A stretch of 41,213 nt of DNA from Candidatus Avamphibacillus intestinigallinarum (lineage in GTDB: Bacteria; Bacillota; Bacilli; Bacillales; Amphibacillaceae). Below, in pieces: positions 7,666 to 16,449 of this stretch. Both the position numbers and the translations under genes were made by a program. Location of the stretch: positions 1 through 41,213 of the forward strand of contig DVIO01000058.1 in assembly GCA_018711205.1 (NCBI GenBank), written 5' to 3'. The notes beneath the pieces were generated by a model. That model saw only the letters and a program-made list of their open reading frames with translations, was not told where the DNA came from and did not search any database. Each line of letters begins with the position of its first letter. The stretch's first letter is position 1.

Positions 7666-8592
7666 TCATCTAAATCCTTTGCTACGTTTAAGATACATGA
7701 TTGACGCCGTTTCTTCAATCATATGGTCCAATGGATCCTTTTCTGTAAATAAATAATACCCGCTTCCGTCCGTTTGAATCGTAATATCACCATATACAGC
7801 TGTTGAAAATACATTGACATTCATCCGCCATAAATGATGGAGTACATCTCTTACAGGATGACCATATGTATTCTGTTTTCCATATGTTAAAATCGCGACT
7901 TGTGGTTGAACGGCTTCAATAAAAGTTTCCGATGTACTTGTTCTTGATCCATGATGCCCAACTTTAAGAATGTCAGCTTCCATATCATATTGTTTCATCA
8001 TCTGCTTTTCCTGCTCTATCCCAACATCTGCCATAAACAAAAACACAAATTCTTTATATTGAATTTTTATCGCGATAGACGCTTCATTATTACCTACAGT
8101 TTTTTCTTTAGTTGCATTTAGCACATCAATTTGCACTAGAGCATCAATATTAATCTCTGCTTCACGTTCCACACGATCATAAGCAATTTTTTGATCCTTT
8201 ATAAGCTTGATATATTTCTTATATGTGTGCGTGTCATATGTTTTTCCTGAATCAATGATTTTATGTACTTTAATTTTATGTAAAACCGTTATCAAGCCAC
8301 CAATATGATCAATATCTGGATGTGTTGCAATGACTAGATCTAATGACTTTATATTTCTTTTCTTTAAATAACTGAGTATGCGCTTACCTTGCTTTGGATC
8401 TCCGGCGTCCATTAAAATCCGCTTTCCTCTTGGTGTTTCAATCAATATGCTATCACCTTGACCAACATCAATATAGTGTACTTTCATATCTTCGTGCTGG
8501 CTAAACACATGATTTGTCTGAGTCGAAATGATTGCAAAGAGTAATAGAACAACACATACATAACGTAAAAGCTTCAATATAAACACCTTCAT
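7666..8592 (-). CDS. Secreted ComEC/Rec2-like metallo-beta-lactamase-fold hydrolase
   Basis: 308 residues. Residues 1-31 are a signal peptide or anchor (MKVFILKLLRYVCVVLLLF). The rest matches the beta-lactamase-like C-terminal domain of the competence protein ComEC as a stand-alone protein: VHYIDVGQGDSILIETP, then THPDIDHIGG with the metal ligands, later FMADVG, LKVGHHGS and the end motif. The domain in ComEC is linked to DNA handling during uptake; whether this extracellular protein is a nuclease is not shown by the sequence. A clpE terminator lies upstream, so it is probably transcribed alone. Confidence 0.85.
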   Translation of the reverse strand: MKVFILKLLRYVCVVLLLFAIISTQTNHVFSQHEDMKVHYIDVGQGDSILIETPRGKRILMDAGDPKQGKRILSYLKKRNIKSLDLVIATHPDIDHIGGLITVLHKIKVHKIIDSGKTYDTHTYKKYIKLIKDQKIAYDRVEREAEINIDALVQIDVLNATKEKTVGNNEASIAIKIQYKEFVFLFMADVGIEQEKQMMKQYDMEADILKVGHHGSRTSTSETFIEAVQPQVAILTYGKQNTYGHPVRDVLHHLWRMNVNVFSTAVYGDITIQTDGSGYYLFTEKDPLDHMIEETASIMYLKRSKGFR

Positions 8593-8633
8593 ACAGTCGT
8601 TTATTTTATGTATATGCGATGACTCACCTAAAT

Positions 8634-8673
8634 AATAAAAAAACTGTATGAGATCATTTGTCTCATACAGTTT
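8634..8673 (-). terminator. Terminator of clpE
   Basis: AAACTGTATGAGA and TCTCATACAGTTT pair perfectly around a 7-nt loop, followed by seven T on the minus strand. Confidence 0.9.
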
Positions 8674-8686
8674 CGTTACTTCTATA

Positions 8687-10807
8687 TTATGCTTCTTTCA
8701 TCGTAATTTCACCGTCTACTAGATCTACTAAAACATTTTCAATCGGGTCGTCTGCTTCTAGAATTAAATCAGTCAGTTGATCCTCAATTTTATCTTGGAT
8801 GACACGTCTTAACGGTCTTGCACCGAATTTTGGACTATAGCCTAGTCGTGCCAATTCTTTTTTAGCATTATCTGTAACAGTCATATATAGTTTACGTTCT
8901 TTTAAGTTTCCTTTTAGCTCATCAAGCATTAAATCAACAATTTGTAATAAATGTTCCTCGGTTAACTGATTAAAGTTTACAATCGCATCGAAGCGGTTTA
9001 AGAATTCTGGTTTAAAGTAGTCACTTAACACATCTAATTCAGCAATAGATGCATGATTTTCTGCATTAAAACCGACACTTATCTCTTCACGACCTGTTCC
9101 AGCGTTACTTGTCATAATAATAACCGCTTCCTTGAAGCTCACTCGACGTCCTTTAGAGTCTGTCAAATGACCATCTTCCATGATTTGTAGGAACATATTT
9201 TGAACGTCTGGATGTGCTTTTTCAATCTCATCTAAAAGAATAATTGAATACGGGTTATGACGGACACGTTCAGTTAATTGTCCTGCCTCTTCATGACCAA
9301 CATATCCTGGAGGTGAACCGATTAGTTTAGACACTGAGTGTTTCTCCATATACTCACTCATATCTAGTCTTAACATCGCATCCCGTGTTCCAAACATTTC
9401 TTCTGCGAGTACTTTTGTAAGCTCAGTCTTACCAACACCTGTTGGTCCCACAAACAAGAATGAACCAATTGGACGTTCTGAAGATTTTAGACCTGCTCTG
9501 CTTCTACGGATTGCTTTAGCAATTTTAGATACAGCTTCGTCTTGTCCAATAACTTGTTCTGCAAGTTGTTCTTGTAAATGTTTCATTTTAGTTTGTTCGT
9601 CTTTTTGAAGTTTTGTTACAGGAATACCTGTTTTTTCTTCAATAAGCAACTCAACATCAGAGAGATCTACATCAATCACTTGTTGTTCATCTTTTACTTT
9701 TGCTAATTGTTTTTGTAATTGAATTTCTTGATAACGTAAGTGTGCTGCATGTTCGTAATCTTCTTGTTCTGCCGCTTGTTCTTTTTCTTTTACAATTTCA
9801 TCAAGTCGTTGTTCGATTGAATTAGAATCTTTTTCAGCATTTTCCAAGTTCAAGCGTGCGCCAACTTCATCCATTAAATCAATCGCTTTATCCGGTAAGA
9901 ATCTGTCTTGAATATAACGATTAGATAGTGAAACAAACGATTCAATGACTTCATCAGAATAGCGTACTTCATGGAATGCTTCATAACGATCTTGAATGCC
10001 TTTAAGAATCTCAATTGCTTCGTCTAATGTTGGTTCTTTCACCATAATTGGTTGTAGACGTCGTTCTAAAGCAGCGTCTTTTTCAATTTGGCGATATTCA
10101 TTTAAGGTTGTTGCACCAATCACTTGAATTTTGCCACGAGCAAGAGCTGGTTTCAAGATGTTACCTGCATCCATTTGTGAGCTTTCCGCTGTACCTGCAC
10201 CAACCAGCAAGTGAATCTCATCAATAAAGAGGATAACGTCATCACGTTCTTCTACCTCTTTAATCAGTTCTTGCATTCTCTCTTCAAATTGGCCACGTAC
10301 TCCAGTGCCTGCTACAAGTGAAGCGACATCGAGTACGAAGATACTTTTATTCATTAATTTCGCAGGAACTTGTCCTTCAACAATTTTAAGTGCTAGCCCT
10401 TCCGCAATCGCTGTTTTACCAACGCCAGGCTCCCCAATTAATACAGGGTTGTTTTTATTGCGACGATTTAATGTTTCGATCACACGTTTTACTTCATTGT
10501 TACGACCAATAACTGGATCAATTTCACCCGCTCTCGCTTCATCAGAAACATTACGCGCCAGCTCTTCAATTAATCCTTGTTGCGCTTCGTCCTCTTTAGT
10601 ACGGACTCTTGATTTTGTTTGACCATTTCCAGACGCGAATTGATCCTGGAACGAACCGCTTCCTGCAAAGAAGCCATTTCCTTGCATCATTTTGTTTTGT
10701 AAATCTTTATAGCACGATTGACAAAGGTGCATTTGAACTTTTTCATTATTAAATTGCATCATCATATTAACATTTGCTTCATGTTGTTTACAGTTTTGAC
10801 ATAGCAT
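8687..10807 (-). CDS. clpE: ATP-dependent Clp protease ATP-binding subunit ClpE
   Basis: 706 residues (B. subtilis ClpE 699). The ClpE-specific N-terminal zinc finger is complete: C3-x2-C6 and C29-x2-C32. The first AAA+ module has Walker A GEPGVGKT (125-132) and Walker B ILFIDEIH. A UVR-like segment follows (EDYEHAAHLRYQEIQLQ), and the second AAA+ module has GPTGVGKT and LLDEIEKAHP. The C-terminal D2-small domain ends at residue 706. It unfolds damaged proteins for ClpP after heat stress. AGGAGG lies 9 nt before the ATG. Tandem CtsR boxes upstream imply heat-shock control. Confidence 0.96.
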   Translation of the reverse strand: MLCQNCKQHEANVNMMMQFNNEKVQMHLCQSCYKDLQNKMMQGNGFFAGSGSFQDQFASGNGQTKSRVRTKEDEAQQGLIEELARNVSDEARAGEIDPVIGRNNEVKRVIETLNRRNKNNPVLIGEPGVGKTAIAEGLALKIVEGQVPAKLMNKSIFVLDVASLVAGTGVRGQFEERMQELIKEVEERDDVILFIDEIHLLVGAGTAESSQMDAGNILKPALARGKIQVIGATTLNEYRQIEKDAALERRLQPIMVKEPTLDEAIEILKGIQDRYEAFHEVRYSDEVIESFVSLSNRYIQDRFLPDKAIDLMDEVGARLNLENAEKDSNSIEQRLDEIVKEKEQAAEQEDYEHAAHLRYQEIQLQKQLAKVKDEQQVIDVDLSDVELLIEEKTGIPVTKLQKDEQTKMKHLQEQLAEQVIGQDEAVSKIAKAIRRSRAGLKSSERPIGSFLFVGPTGVGKTELTKVLAEEMFGTRDAMLRLDMSEYMEKHSVSKLIGSPPGYVGHEEAGQLTERVRHNPYSIILLDEIEKAHPDVQNMFLQIMEDGHLTDSKGRRVSFKEAVIIMTSNAGTGREEISVGFNAENHASIAELDVLSDYFKPEFLNRFDAIVNFNQLTEEHLLQIVDLMLDELKGNLKERKLYMTVTDNAKKELARLGYSPKFGARPLRRVIQDKIEDQLTDLILEADDPIENVLVDLVDGEITMKEA

Positions 10808-10861
10808 TATGCCATTCCTCCTTCAATAAGTGAAGTTACTAGGACAAATCGTCAATTTGAC

Positions 10862-10878
10862 TTTGACTATCTTTGACC
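10862..10878 (-). promoter_or_regulatory. CtsR box downstream of the clpE promoter
   Basis: Minus strand GGTCAAAGATAGTCAAA matches the CtsR consensus RGTCAAANANRGTCAAA at every position. It lies just after the -10 box, around the transcription start. A further GTCAAA heptad continues toward the gene (10856-10861). Confidence 0.9.
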
Positions 10879-10887
10879 TATAACCAT

Positions 10888-10916
10888 ATTATACTCTGAC
10901 CTTCTCTGACTTTCAA
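10888..10916 (-). promoter_or_regulatory. Sigma-A promoter of clpE
   Basis: TTGAAA (10911-10916), 17-bp spacer, perfect TATAAT (10888-10893) on the minus strand. Confidence 0.85.
10895..10911 (-). promoter_or_regulatory. Second CtsR box, inside the clpE promoter spacer
   Basis: AGTCAGAGAAGGTCAGA on the minus strand, two mismatches to the CtsR consensus (A to G in each half). It fills the -35/-10 spacer, so repressor would block RNA polymerase directly. Confidence 0.75.
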
Positions 10917-10990
10917 GAGGTTTAGTCAAATTTTTTTAATTTTTTTTGACCTTTATATAAACGTTGATTTATCAATGTTTTTATGACGAA

Positions 10991-11021
10991 AATAAAAAAG
11001 GAGTGAGCACATCTCACTCCT
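10991..11021 (-). terminator. Terminator of pdaA
   Basis: AGGAGTGAG and CTCACTCCT pair perfectly around a 5-nt loop; TTTTTTATTTT follows on the minus strand. Confidence 0.85.
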
Positions 11022-11045
11022 AAAACAATTGCCAAGTTATTTAAT

Positions 11046-11837
11046 TTATAAACCAAACAGACCCTGCGGCATATATTCTTTGATCATTAAATCATCTAAA
11101 CTTTTAAACGTATATCCTTGGCGCTTTGCCTCTTGTATCACGCTAGCCAAGGCCTTTTTATTATCTGAGGACACCGTATGGAGTAAGATAATCGCTCCAG
11201 GATGAAGTTGTTTCGTAATTTCTTTATAAGCATAATCTTTTCCTTTTTGATCATTTGTTTTCCAATCCTGAAAAGCAAGCGACCAAAAGATATGTGTATA
11301 CCCTAACTCATTTGTCCATCTTAAGGTATCCTGACTAAAAGTTCCTCTAGGCGGTCGTAAATACTGTAATTTTTTTTGGTTTGTTAAAGACGCGACCGCT
11401 TTTTCTAAGGAATCTAATTCTTTTTGAATGGATGCTTTTGAAATCACTGTAAAATCAGGATGATGATAAGAATGGTTTCCGATAATATGACCTTCTTTTA
11501 CCATACGTTGAATCAATTTCGGCTGATCTTTCACATAATGACCTGTTACAAAAAAGGTTGCTGGAACATTCTCAGCCTTTAGCACATCTAATACATCACT
11601 CGTATGCCCTTCTTCATATCCATTGTCAAAAGTTAGATAAATATCTTTATCCCCTGAAAGATCGGCATAAAAAGCATTATATTTCTCTAATACTTCATTA
11701 TATTCTCCAATATCAGGTACTTTATGATCGTCATTTTTTTGATAGCCCCATCCATAACCAGCTGCAGCTATTGGCTCAATACATAAGAAAAAAGCAAGAA
11801 AAAACAAGAGGGCGCGTATACCGCTACGAACGTTCAT
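11046..11837 (-). CDS. pdaA: Peptidoglycan N-acetylmuramic acid deacetylase PdaA (spore cortex)
   Basis: 263 residues, the same length as B. subtilis PdaA (YfjS). It de-N-acetylates muramic acid in the spore cortex so that muramic delta-lactam can form, which germination enzymes need. A signal peptide covers residues 1-26. The NodB domain shows TFDNGYE (69-75; the Asn after Asp71 is characteristic of PdaA), the metal-binding H122-x3-H126 in NHSYHHPD, RPPRG (161-165) and LLHTVS with H220. The ribosome site is AAGGTGG. A SigG promoter is expected from B. subtilis, but I could not point to a convincing one. Confidence 0.93.
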   Translation of the reverse strand: MNVRSGIRALLFFLAFFLCIEPIAAAGYGWGYQKNDDHKVPDIGEYNEVLEKYNAFYADLSGDKDIYLTFDNGYEEGHTSDVLDVLKAENVPATFFVTGHYVKDQPKLIQRMVKEGHIIGNHSYHHPDFTVISKASIQKELDSLEKAVASLTNQKKLQYLRPPRGTFSQDTLRWTNELGYTHIFWSLAFQDWKTNDQKGKDYAYKEITKQLHPGAIILLHTVSSDNKKALASVIQEAKRQGYTFKSLDDLMIKEYMPQGLFGL

Positions 11838-11897
11838 GAAAATCCCACCTTATATTTTTCCTTACTTTTTCCTAAGACGATGATTCTTATACAATAA

Positions 11898-13211
11898 TTA
11901 TAATAAGACTGCTCCAATCCAACCGACGATAAATAAAGGAATATTAAAATGTATAAACGTAGGGACACATGTATCCCATATATGATCGTGACGGCCGTCT
12001 GCATTTAAACCGGATGTTGGCCCAAGTGTTGAATCGGAAGCTGGAGAACCTGCATCTCCAAGTGCACCCGCTGTCCCGATTAAAACCGCTGTAGCAAGTG
12101 GGGAAAATCCAGTCGCGATACAGATTGGAACATAGAGCGCTGCGACAATCGGTACAGTCCCAAACGAAGAACCGATTCCAATCGTAATCACAAGTCCAAC
12201 AAGCAATAACATGAATGCCACAAAGATTTTATTATCCATACCTGGTAAATCTGTTGTTGCTGCAACTAAAGCTTTGATCGCACCTGTTTCTTTTAAAACC
12301 TCTCCAAAGCCTGAAGCTGATAACATAATGAACGCAATCATACCCATTAAACCAATACCGTCTGCCATAACAGCATCATTTTTTCTGAACGGCACAGCAA
12401 CAGTAATGAATAAAATAATCAGTCCTGATAATGCAGCTACAATTAAATCTTGTGTCACAATTTGAATCACTAAAGCAACAACAATCGCAATTAAAGTAAA
12501 GAAATGCTTTTTCTCAAACTTTAATACGGTCTTTTCATCAGCTTGCATGGCACTTGTTTCAATTTCTATACCTGTTGGGACTCTATCTTTACGATATGTA
12601 ATGAAAATCGCAATCAATAAACCAATGACCATTCCGAGACCAGGTACAAGCATCGCTTGAATGACTTCAATATTCGTAAAGTTAGGTAACCCATTATCTT
12701 GTAAACCTTCCAAGACAATGCCTTGATATATTAAACCAAAACCTGCTGGTATAACGATATAAGGCGTTTTTAAACCGAATGTTAATGCTGTTGCAACAGC
12801 ACGACGATCTAGTTTCATTTCATCAAATACTTTTAATAATGGCGGTATTAAAATTGGAATAAATGCAATATGAACTGGAATCGCATTCTCTGCTAGACAA
12901 GCGACCCCTGCTAATACAAATAGCATCATCGTTTTCTTACCTTTTAATACTCGAATAATAAAATTAACTAATAAAGTGGTAATTCCGGTGTAACTTATCG
13001 CAACGGCGAATGCTCCAAGGAAAATATAACTTAAAGCCGTTTCCATCATCCCACCAGTTCCTGAAATAAACATTCCTATCGTGTCGGTCAACGATAAGCC
13101 AGACATTAGACCTCCACAAAGAGCAGCAAGCGTAATGGATAAGATGACGTTTACGCCTAATAAACTTAAAATAGTCATGACCAAAACTGATATGACGACA
13201 ACCCACTCCAC
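11898..13211 (-). CDS. Na+/H+ antiporter family transporter (YuiF-like)
   Basis: 437 residues, almost entirely hydrophobic with about 11-12 membrane segments. Glycine- and serine-rich re-entrant motifs support the ion-transporter superfamily: ITIGIGSSFGTVPIVAALY and AGALGDAGSPASDSTLGPTSG near the C-terminus, and LAENAIPVHIAFIP near residue 105. The group includes B. subtilis YuiF, annotated as an antiporter-family or amino-acid transporter; the real substrate is uncertain. The start is GTG, chosen because AGGAGG lies 7 nt upstream. It is a single-gene unit on the minus strand. Confidence 0.85.
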   Translation of the reverse strand: MEWVVVISVLVMTILSLLGVNVILSITLAALCGGLMSGLSLTDTIGMFISGTGGMMETALSYIFLGAFAVAISYTGITTLLVNFIIRVLKGKKTMMLFVLAGVACLAENAIPVHIAFIPILIPPLLKVFDEMKLDRRAVATALTFGLKTPYIVIPAGFGLIYQGIVLEGLQDNGLPNFTNIEVIQAMLVPGLGMVIGLLIAIFITYRKDRVPTGIEIETSAMQADEKTVLKFEKKHFFTLIAIVVALVIQIVTQDLIVAALSGLIILFITVAVPFRKNDAVMADGIGLMGMIAFIMLSASGFGEVLKETGAIKALVAATTDLPGMDNKIFVAFMLLLVGLVITIGIGSSFGTVPIVAALYVPICIATGFSPLATAVLIGTAGALGDAGSPASDSTLGPTSGLNADGRHDHIWDTCVPTFIHFNIPLFIVGWIGAVLL

Positions 13212-13320
13212 GTTATTTCCTCCTCACTCATGATGTAAATACTTATGATATTACTTTAATATGATAAAGGATTAAAGCATGAGATGCAAGAGCTTTTTTA
13301 AGATTAAAAAAGTAAACCAT

Positions 13321-13356
13321 TAAAAAAGCAGCTTCCTCACTGGAAAGCCGCTTTTT
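13321..13356 (-). terminator. Terminator of the OsmC-family gene
   Basis: Minus strand AAAAAGCGGCTT-T-CC pairs with GGAAGCTGCTTTTT (one bulged T, one G-U) and ends in T-rich sequence. Confidence 0.75.
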
Positions 13357-13369
13357 AAACATCGATATA

Positions 13370-13762
13370 TTATGAACTTAGCTCAATCAATTCAACCGTT
13401 TCTTCAATTTGAATGGTATCTTGCACAGATTGAATCATTGAGCAATTTTTGCGTGATAGTTCTAAGTTACGATTTATCTTTTCAGCATCTAAATGATACC
13501 CTTTAATAATGTAATGAAGCGTAATTTTTTCAATTCGGTTTGCTTGTAATGCATTACGTTCGACGGTTGAACTAATTTGTAAGTCTTCAAGTTCTGTACG
13601 TTGTTTTTCTAAGATTTTTCTAAAAACAGAACCACTACAGCCGACAATAGAAGCCATCATAAGTTGAAACGGGCGAAATCCTTTTGTTTCATCACCAGAT
13701 ATATCCAAATCCCCATATGTAAGATTAACAGTCATCGCATCCTCTTTCATGCGGAACTTCAT
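13370..13762 (-). CDS. OsmC-family protein
   Basis: 130 residues from the ATG at 13760-13762, which lies 8-9 nt after a GGTGGTGG ribosome site; a GTG five codons earlier is possible but abuts that site. Two conserved cysteines lie in the usual places, in SIVGCSGSVF near residue 42 and SRKNCSM near residue 107. In OsmC/Ohr proteins these form the thiol peroxidase pair that reduces organic hydroperoxides. It belongs to the general OsmC/YhfA branch rather than Ohr proper, so the exact substrate is open. It lies beside a cystine-type importer; a link through thiol metabolism is only inference. Confidence 0.82.
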   Translation of the reverse strand: MKFRMKEDAMTVNLTYGDLDISGDETKGFRPFQLMMASIVGCSGSVFRKILEKQRTELEDLQISSTVERNALQANRIEKITLHYIIKGYHLDAEKINRNLELSRKNCSMIQSVQDTIQIEETVELIELSS

Positions 13763-13871
13763 CAATATGTCCACCACCCTGTTTATAAATTGTGCTTCTA
13801 CCTAAGTATAACGTATTTTCAATTTTTTACCTATGAAAACGCTTTATTTACTATGAAATGCGCCATCACGT

Positions 13872-14561
13872 TTATAGAAATTTACTAAAGTGAATTTCTA
13901 ATCTGTCTTGTATAAACGAAATGACGACACAAACCATCCAATAAATGATTGCAATTAAAATATAAAACGTCATAGAATCAAATTCTCTTCCAGCCACAAT
14001 TTGTGCTTTTTGAAACAGCTCTGGAACGGTAATAACAGCCGCAAGTGACGTTGCTTTAACCATATCCATAAACACATTTGTCAAAGGTGGAACTGCTATA
14101 CGAACAGTTTGTGGTAAAATAATTGAGAACAGGGTAGCTGTTGCATTCATATTTAACGCTTTTGCGGATTCCCATTGCCCCACATCAATGCTATTTAAGG
14201 CTGCCCGATTGATTTCTGCAATATAAGCTGCACTATTTAAACCAAATCCAAGACAGGCCGCAACAAATGCAGTCATTTTGATACCAATCATCGGCAACCC
14301 AAAATACAAAATAAATAAAAAGACAAGCATTGGTATACCGCGCATAAAAGATATATACATACGTGAAGGAAGACGTAAGATCCGTTTCCGCGAATTTCTC
14401 ATCAAGGCTAACATTAAACCGAAAATTAATCCTAATAACATTCCAATAACGGAAATATATAGCGTCATCGATAACCCTTTTATAATGAATGGTAAGTTAT
14501 CCCAAGCTAGTTTGTAATCAAATATCTGATGCCACTGTATTTCTTGAAATGTGAATTCCAT
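13872..14561 (-). CDS. Amino-acid (cystine-type) ABC transporter permease
   Basis: 229 residues, five to six membrane helices, of the HisM/GlnP/TcyB permease family. The EAA loop that docks the ATPase is present as SAKALNMNATATLFSIILPQ near residues 132-151, and RGIPMLVFLFILYFGLP (74-90) is the usual family motif. The start codon directly follows the TAA of the binding-protein gene with no gap, so the two are translationally linked. No ATPase gene follows: the next gene is OsmC on the same strand after 109 bp. The subunit must therefore use an ATPase encoded elsewhere. Confidence 0.9.
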   Translation of the reverse strand: MEFTFQEIQWHQIFDYKLAWDNLPFIIKGLSMTLYISVIGMLLGLIFGLMLALMRNSRKRILRLPSRMYISFMRGIPMLVFLFILYFGLPMIGIKMTAFVAACLGFGLNSAAYIAEINRAALNSIDVGQWESAKALNMNATATLFSIILPQTVRIAVPPLTNVFMDMVKATSLAAVITVPELFQKAQIVAGREFDSMTFYILIAIIYWMVCVVISFIQDRLEIHFSKFL

Positions 14562-15440
14562 TTAAAACTCGATACCTTCAATTTCTTCAATTTTTTCATC
14601 AGACTTTTTAGAGGCATCTTCGTTATAGAATTTCTTTGCTAATTTTGTTAATGTACCATCTTTATGCATTTCGTCTAAGGCTTCATTTATTTTTTCTTGA
14701 AGTACTGTAGCCTCTTTAGGCATAATAACAGCTGTTTCTGTTGGATTTACTTTAATTGTTGGGTGCAGATGGATATCGAAGTCTGGGAATCCTTCCACGC
14801 CAAATTTAGCTAAGTAATAATCATTAATCACTGTATCTGTACGTCCATTGTTGACATCTCTTAAATAAGCTTCGTTTCCGGCATTACCATATGTTACAAC
14901 TTCAGCTCCGAAATGCTCAGCAATTTGACTATATACAGTCGTCGCACCACCACCAGCTTTTTTACCTTTTAAATCTTCTAATTTCTCAATACCTGAGTTA
15001 TCTTCCTTACGAACAACCATAGTTGTATATGAATATTTATATGGATCACTAAACGCAAATTGCTTCTTACGTTTATCTGTTATTTCAATATCATTAGCTG
15101 CCACATCAATACGGCCACTTTTAACAGCAGGCATCATGCCGTCAATTCCCATAATTTCATATTTAGGCTTTAAATCTAAACGTTTCGCAATTTCACGCGT
15201 TACTTCAACATCGAATCCTGTTAACTCATCTTTATTATCATCCTCATAATATGAAGATGCGATCAAAGTACCTGATGTACCAATAACAAGTTCACCTGAT
15301 TCTTTTATATCCTCCCATGTCTTATCTTGTTTATCTGCACTATCCTTTTCTTTTGCTGTCTTGGTATTTTCTGAACTACCACAAGCAGCAAGTATGATAA
15401 CTAAAAATATCGTGAGCAATAATATGTATGATTTCTTCAT
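14562..15440 (-). CDS. Amino-acid ABC transporter substrate-binding lipoprotein (TcyA/TcyK-like)
   Basis: 292 residues. The signal peptide ends in the lipobox LAAC with the lipidated Cys at residue 20, followed by a Ser/Lys-rich linker. The SBP_bac_3 domain begins at ELVIGTSGTL and has LTGFDVEVTREIAKRL, MMPAVKSGRIDVAANDIEIT and the later DLKGKKAGGG and ndyy hinge segments. Cystine- or glutamine-type ligands are likely from family similarity; a precise ligand is not provable here. A strong promoter lies 40 bp upstream, with a dyad at 15537-15558. Confidence 0.88.
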   Translation of the reverse strand: MKKSYILLLTIFLVIILAACGSSENTKTAKEKDSADKQDKTWEDIKESGELVIGTSGTLIASSYYEDDNKDELTGFDVEVTREIAKRLDLKPKYEIMGIDGMMPAVKSGRIDVAANDIEITDKRKKQFAFSDPYKYSYTTMVVRKEDNSGIEKLEDLKGKKAGGGATTVYSQIAEHFGAEVVTYGNAGNEAYLRDVNNGRTDTVINDYYLAKFGVEGFPDFDIHLHPTIKVNPTETAVIMPKEATVLQEKINEALDEMHKDGTLTKLAKKFYNEDASKKSDEKIEEIEGIEF

Positions 15441-15480
15441 TTCTCACTTTCCCTCCCCTTTTTTATTTCATTTCTGATTG

Positions 15481-15509
15481 ATTATATCAACAACTGAGCC
15501 GTCTAACAA
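15481..15509 (-). promoter_or_regulatory. Sigma-A promoter of the amino-acid importer genes
   Basis: TTGTTA (15504-15509), 17-bp spacer and perfect TATAAT (15481-15486) on the minus strand. Confidence 0.75.
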
Positions 15510-15536
15510 GCCATTCTCCAATTCATTTAGCTATAA

Positions 15537-15558
15537 AATTTCAAAATACTCTGAAATT
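15537..15558 (-). promoter_or_regulatory. Inverted repeat upstream of the importer promoter
   Basis: AATTTCA-N8-TGAAATT, centred about 40 bp upstream of the -35 box, a place suited to an activator such as a LysR-type regulator. No specific regulator is identified. Confidence 0.45.
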
Positions 15559-15594
15559 ACTTAAAAATGTCAGATATATCAGATATTTAATTTT

Positions 15595-15628
15595 AAAATA
15601 AACGGCTTCCCTATTGAGGCAAGTCGTT
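15595..15628 (-). terminator. Imperfect terminator after the YihY gene
   Basis: AACGACTTGCC and GGGAAGCCGTT pair with two mismatches around TCAATA, followed by TATTTT. It overlaps the YihY stop codon. Confidence 0.45.
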
Positions 15629-16447
15629 CGTTTTTAACTCTTTCATAAATGCATTAATTACTCCACCGATTAAAATAACCATTGCAGCTAAATAAAGCCA
15701 AACCATTAAAGCAATAATCGTTCCTAAACTGCCATATGTCGTTGAGTAGTTTCCGATTGTACCAACATAATAAGAAAATATATAAGACACGATTTGTAAA
15801 CACAATGTAGAGAACAACGCTCCGTACATAACATTTTTAAACGATACCGTTGTATTCGGAATCAATTTAAATAAAATGGTCAAAATCATGAAAAATACAA
15901 AGGTAGAAAGACCCCAACGTAATAAGTTCCATATCCATACAAAACCTGTTGGCAATTCCATAATGGAAGCTGCATATTGGAAGATTAATTTCCCGAACAC
16001 AGGTAATATTAATGCAATAATAATAATAAATATAAAACCAATTGTCAGTCCAATTGAGATTGTCTTCGTATATAGATAAGAACGACTCTCTTCTACATCA
16101 TAGGAATGATTTAAAGATCTACGTATTGCATTAATCCCATTAGAGGCTGACCATAATGTTCCAATAATACTGATTGAAAGTAGACTACCATTTCTTGTCC
16201 CAATTAAATCAACAACCGTTGTATGGATATAATCAGTCACTTCTTGAGGTGCATAATACACCAACACATCATAAAAGCCATCCTCATCAATCGGGAAATA
16301 ACCAATTAATGTAATTAAAAATACAAGAAGTGGAAATAAAGATAGCAAAATAAAGTAAGCAGCTTGTGCAGATGTCGCCACAATATCTGCTTTTTTAGTA
16401 TAATAAATCAAATCTTTAATACGGTTAAACGTACGACTTTTGTGCAT
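15611..16447 (-). CDS. YihY/BrkB-family membrane protein (YfkH-like)
   Basis: 278 residues with six membrane segments. YihY-family marks are QAAYFILLSLFPLLVFLITLIGY (near 28-50), SASNGINAIRRSLNHSYDV (102-120) and YGSLGTIIALMVWLYLAAMVILIGG near the C-terminus. The family was once called ribonuclease BN in error and is now seen as an uncharacterised membrane or transport family; B. subtilis YfkH is the nearest known name. It begins two bases after the stop of the YtxH-like gene, forming an operon. Confidence 0.88.
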   Translation of the reverse strand: MHKSRTFNRIKDLIYYTKKADIVATSAQAAYFILLSLFPLLVFLITLIGYFPIDEDGFYDVLVYYAPQEVTDYIHTTVVDLIGTRNGSLLSISIIGTLWSASNGINAIRRSLNHSYDVEESRSYLYTKTISIGLTIGFIFIIIIALILPVFGKLIFQYAASIMELPTGFVWIWNLLRWGLSTFVFFMILTILFKLIPNTTVSFKNVMYGALFSTLCLQIVSYIFSYYVGTIGNYSTTYGSLGTIIALMVWLYLAAMVILIGGVINAFMKELKTNDLPQ

Positions 16448-16449
16448 AA

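Noticed and set aside
10305..10622. Plus-strand open frame of about 105 codons inside clpE
   Set aside because: It is the antisense of a highly conserved AAA+ domain, has no ribosome site and no recognisable product.
11838..11897. SigG promoter for pdaA (GTATA-N18-AAAAGTA)
   Set aside because: The -35 fits but the -10 matches poorly; expected from biology but not supported by the sequence.
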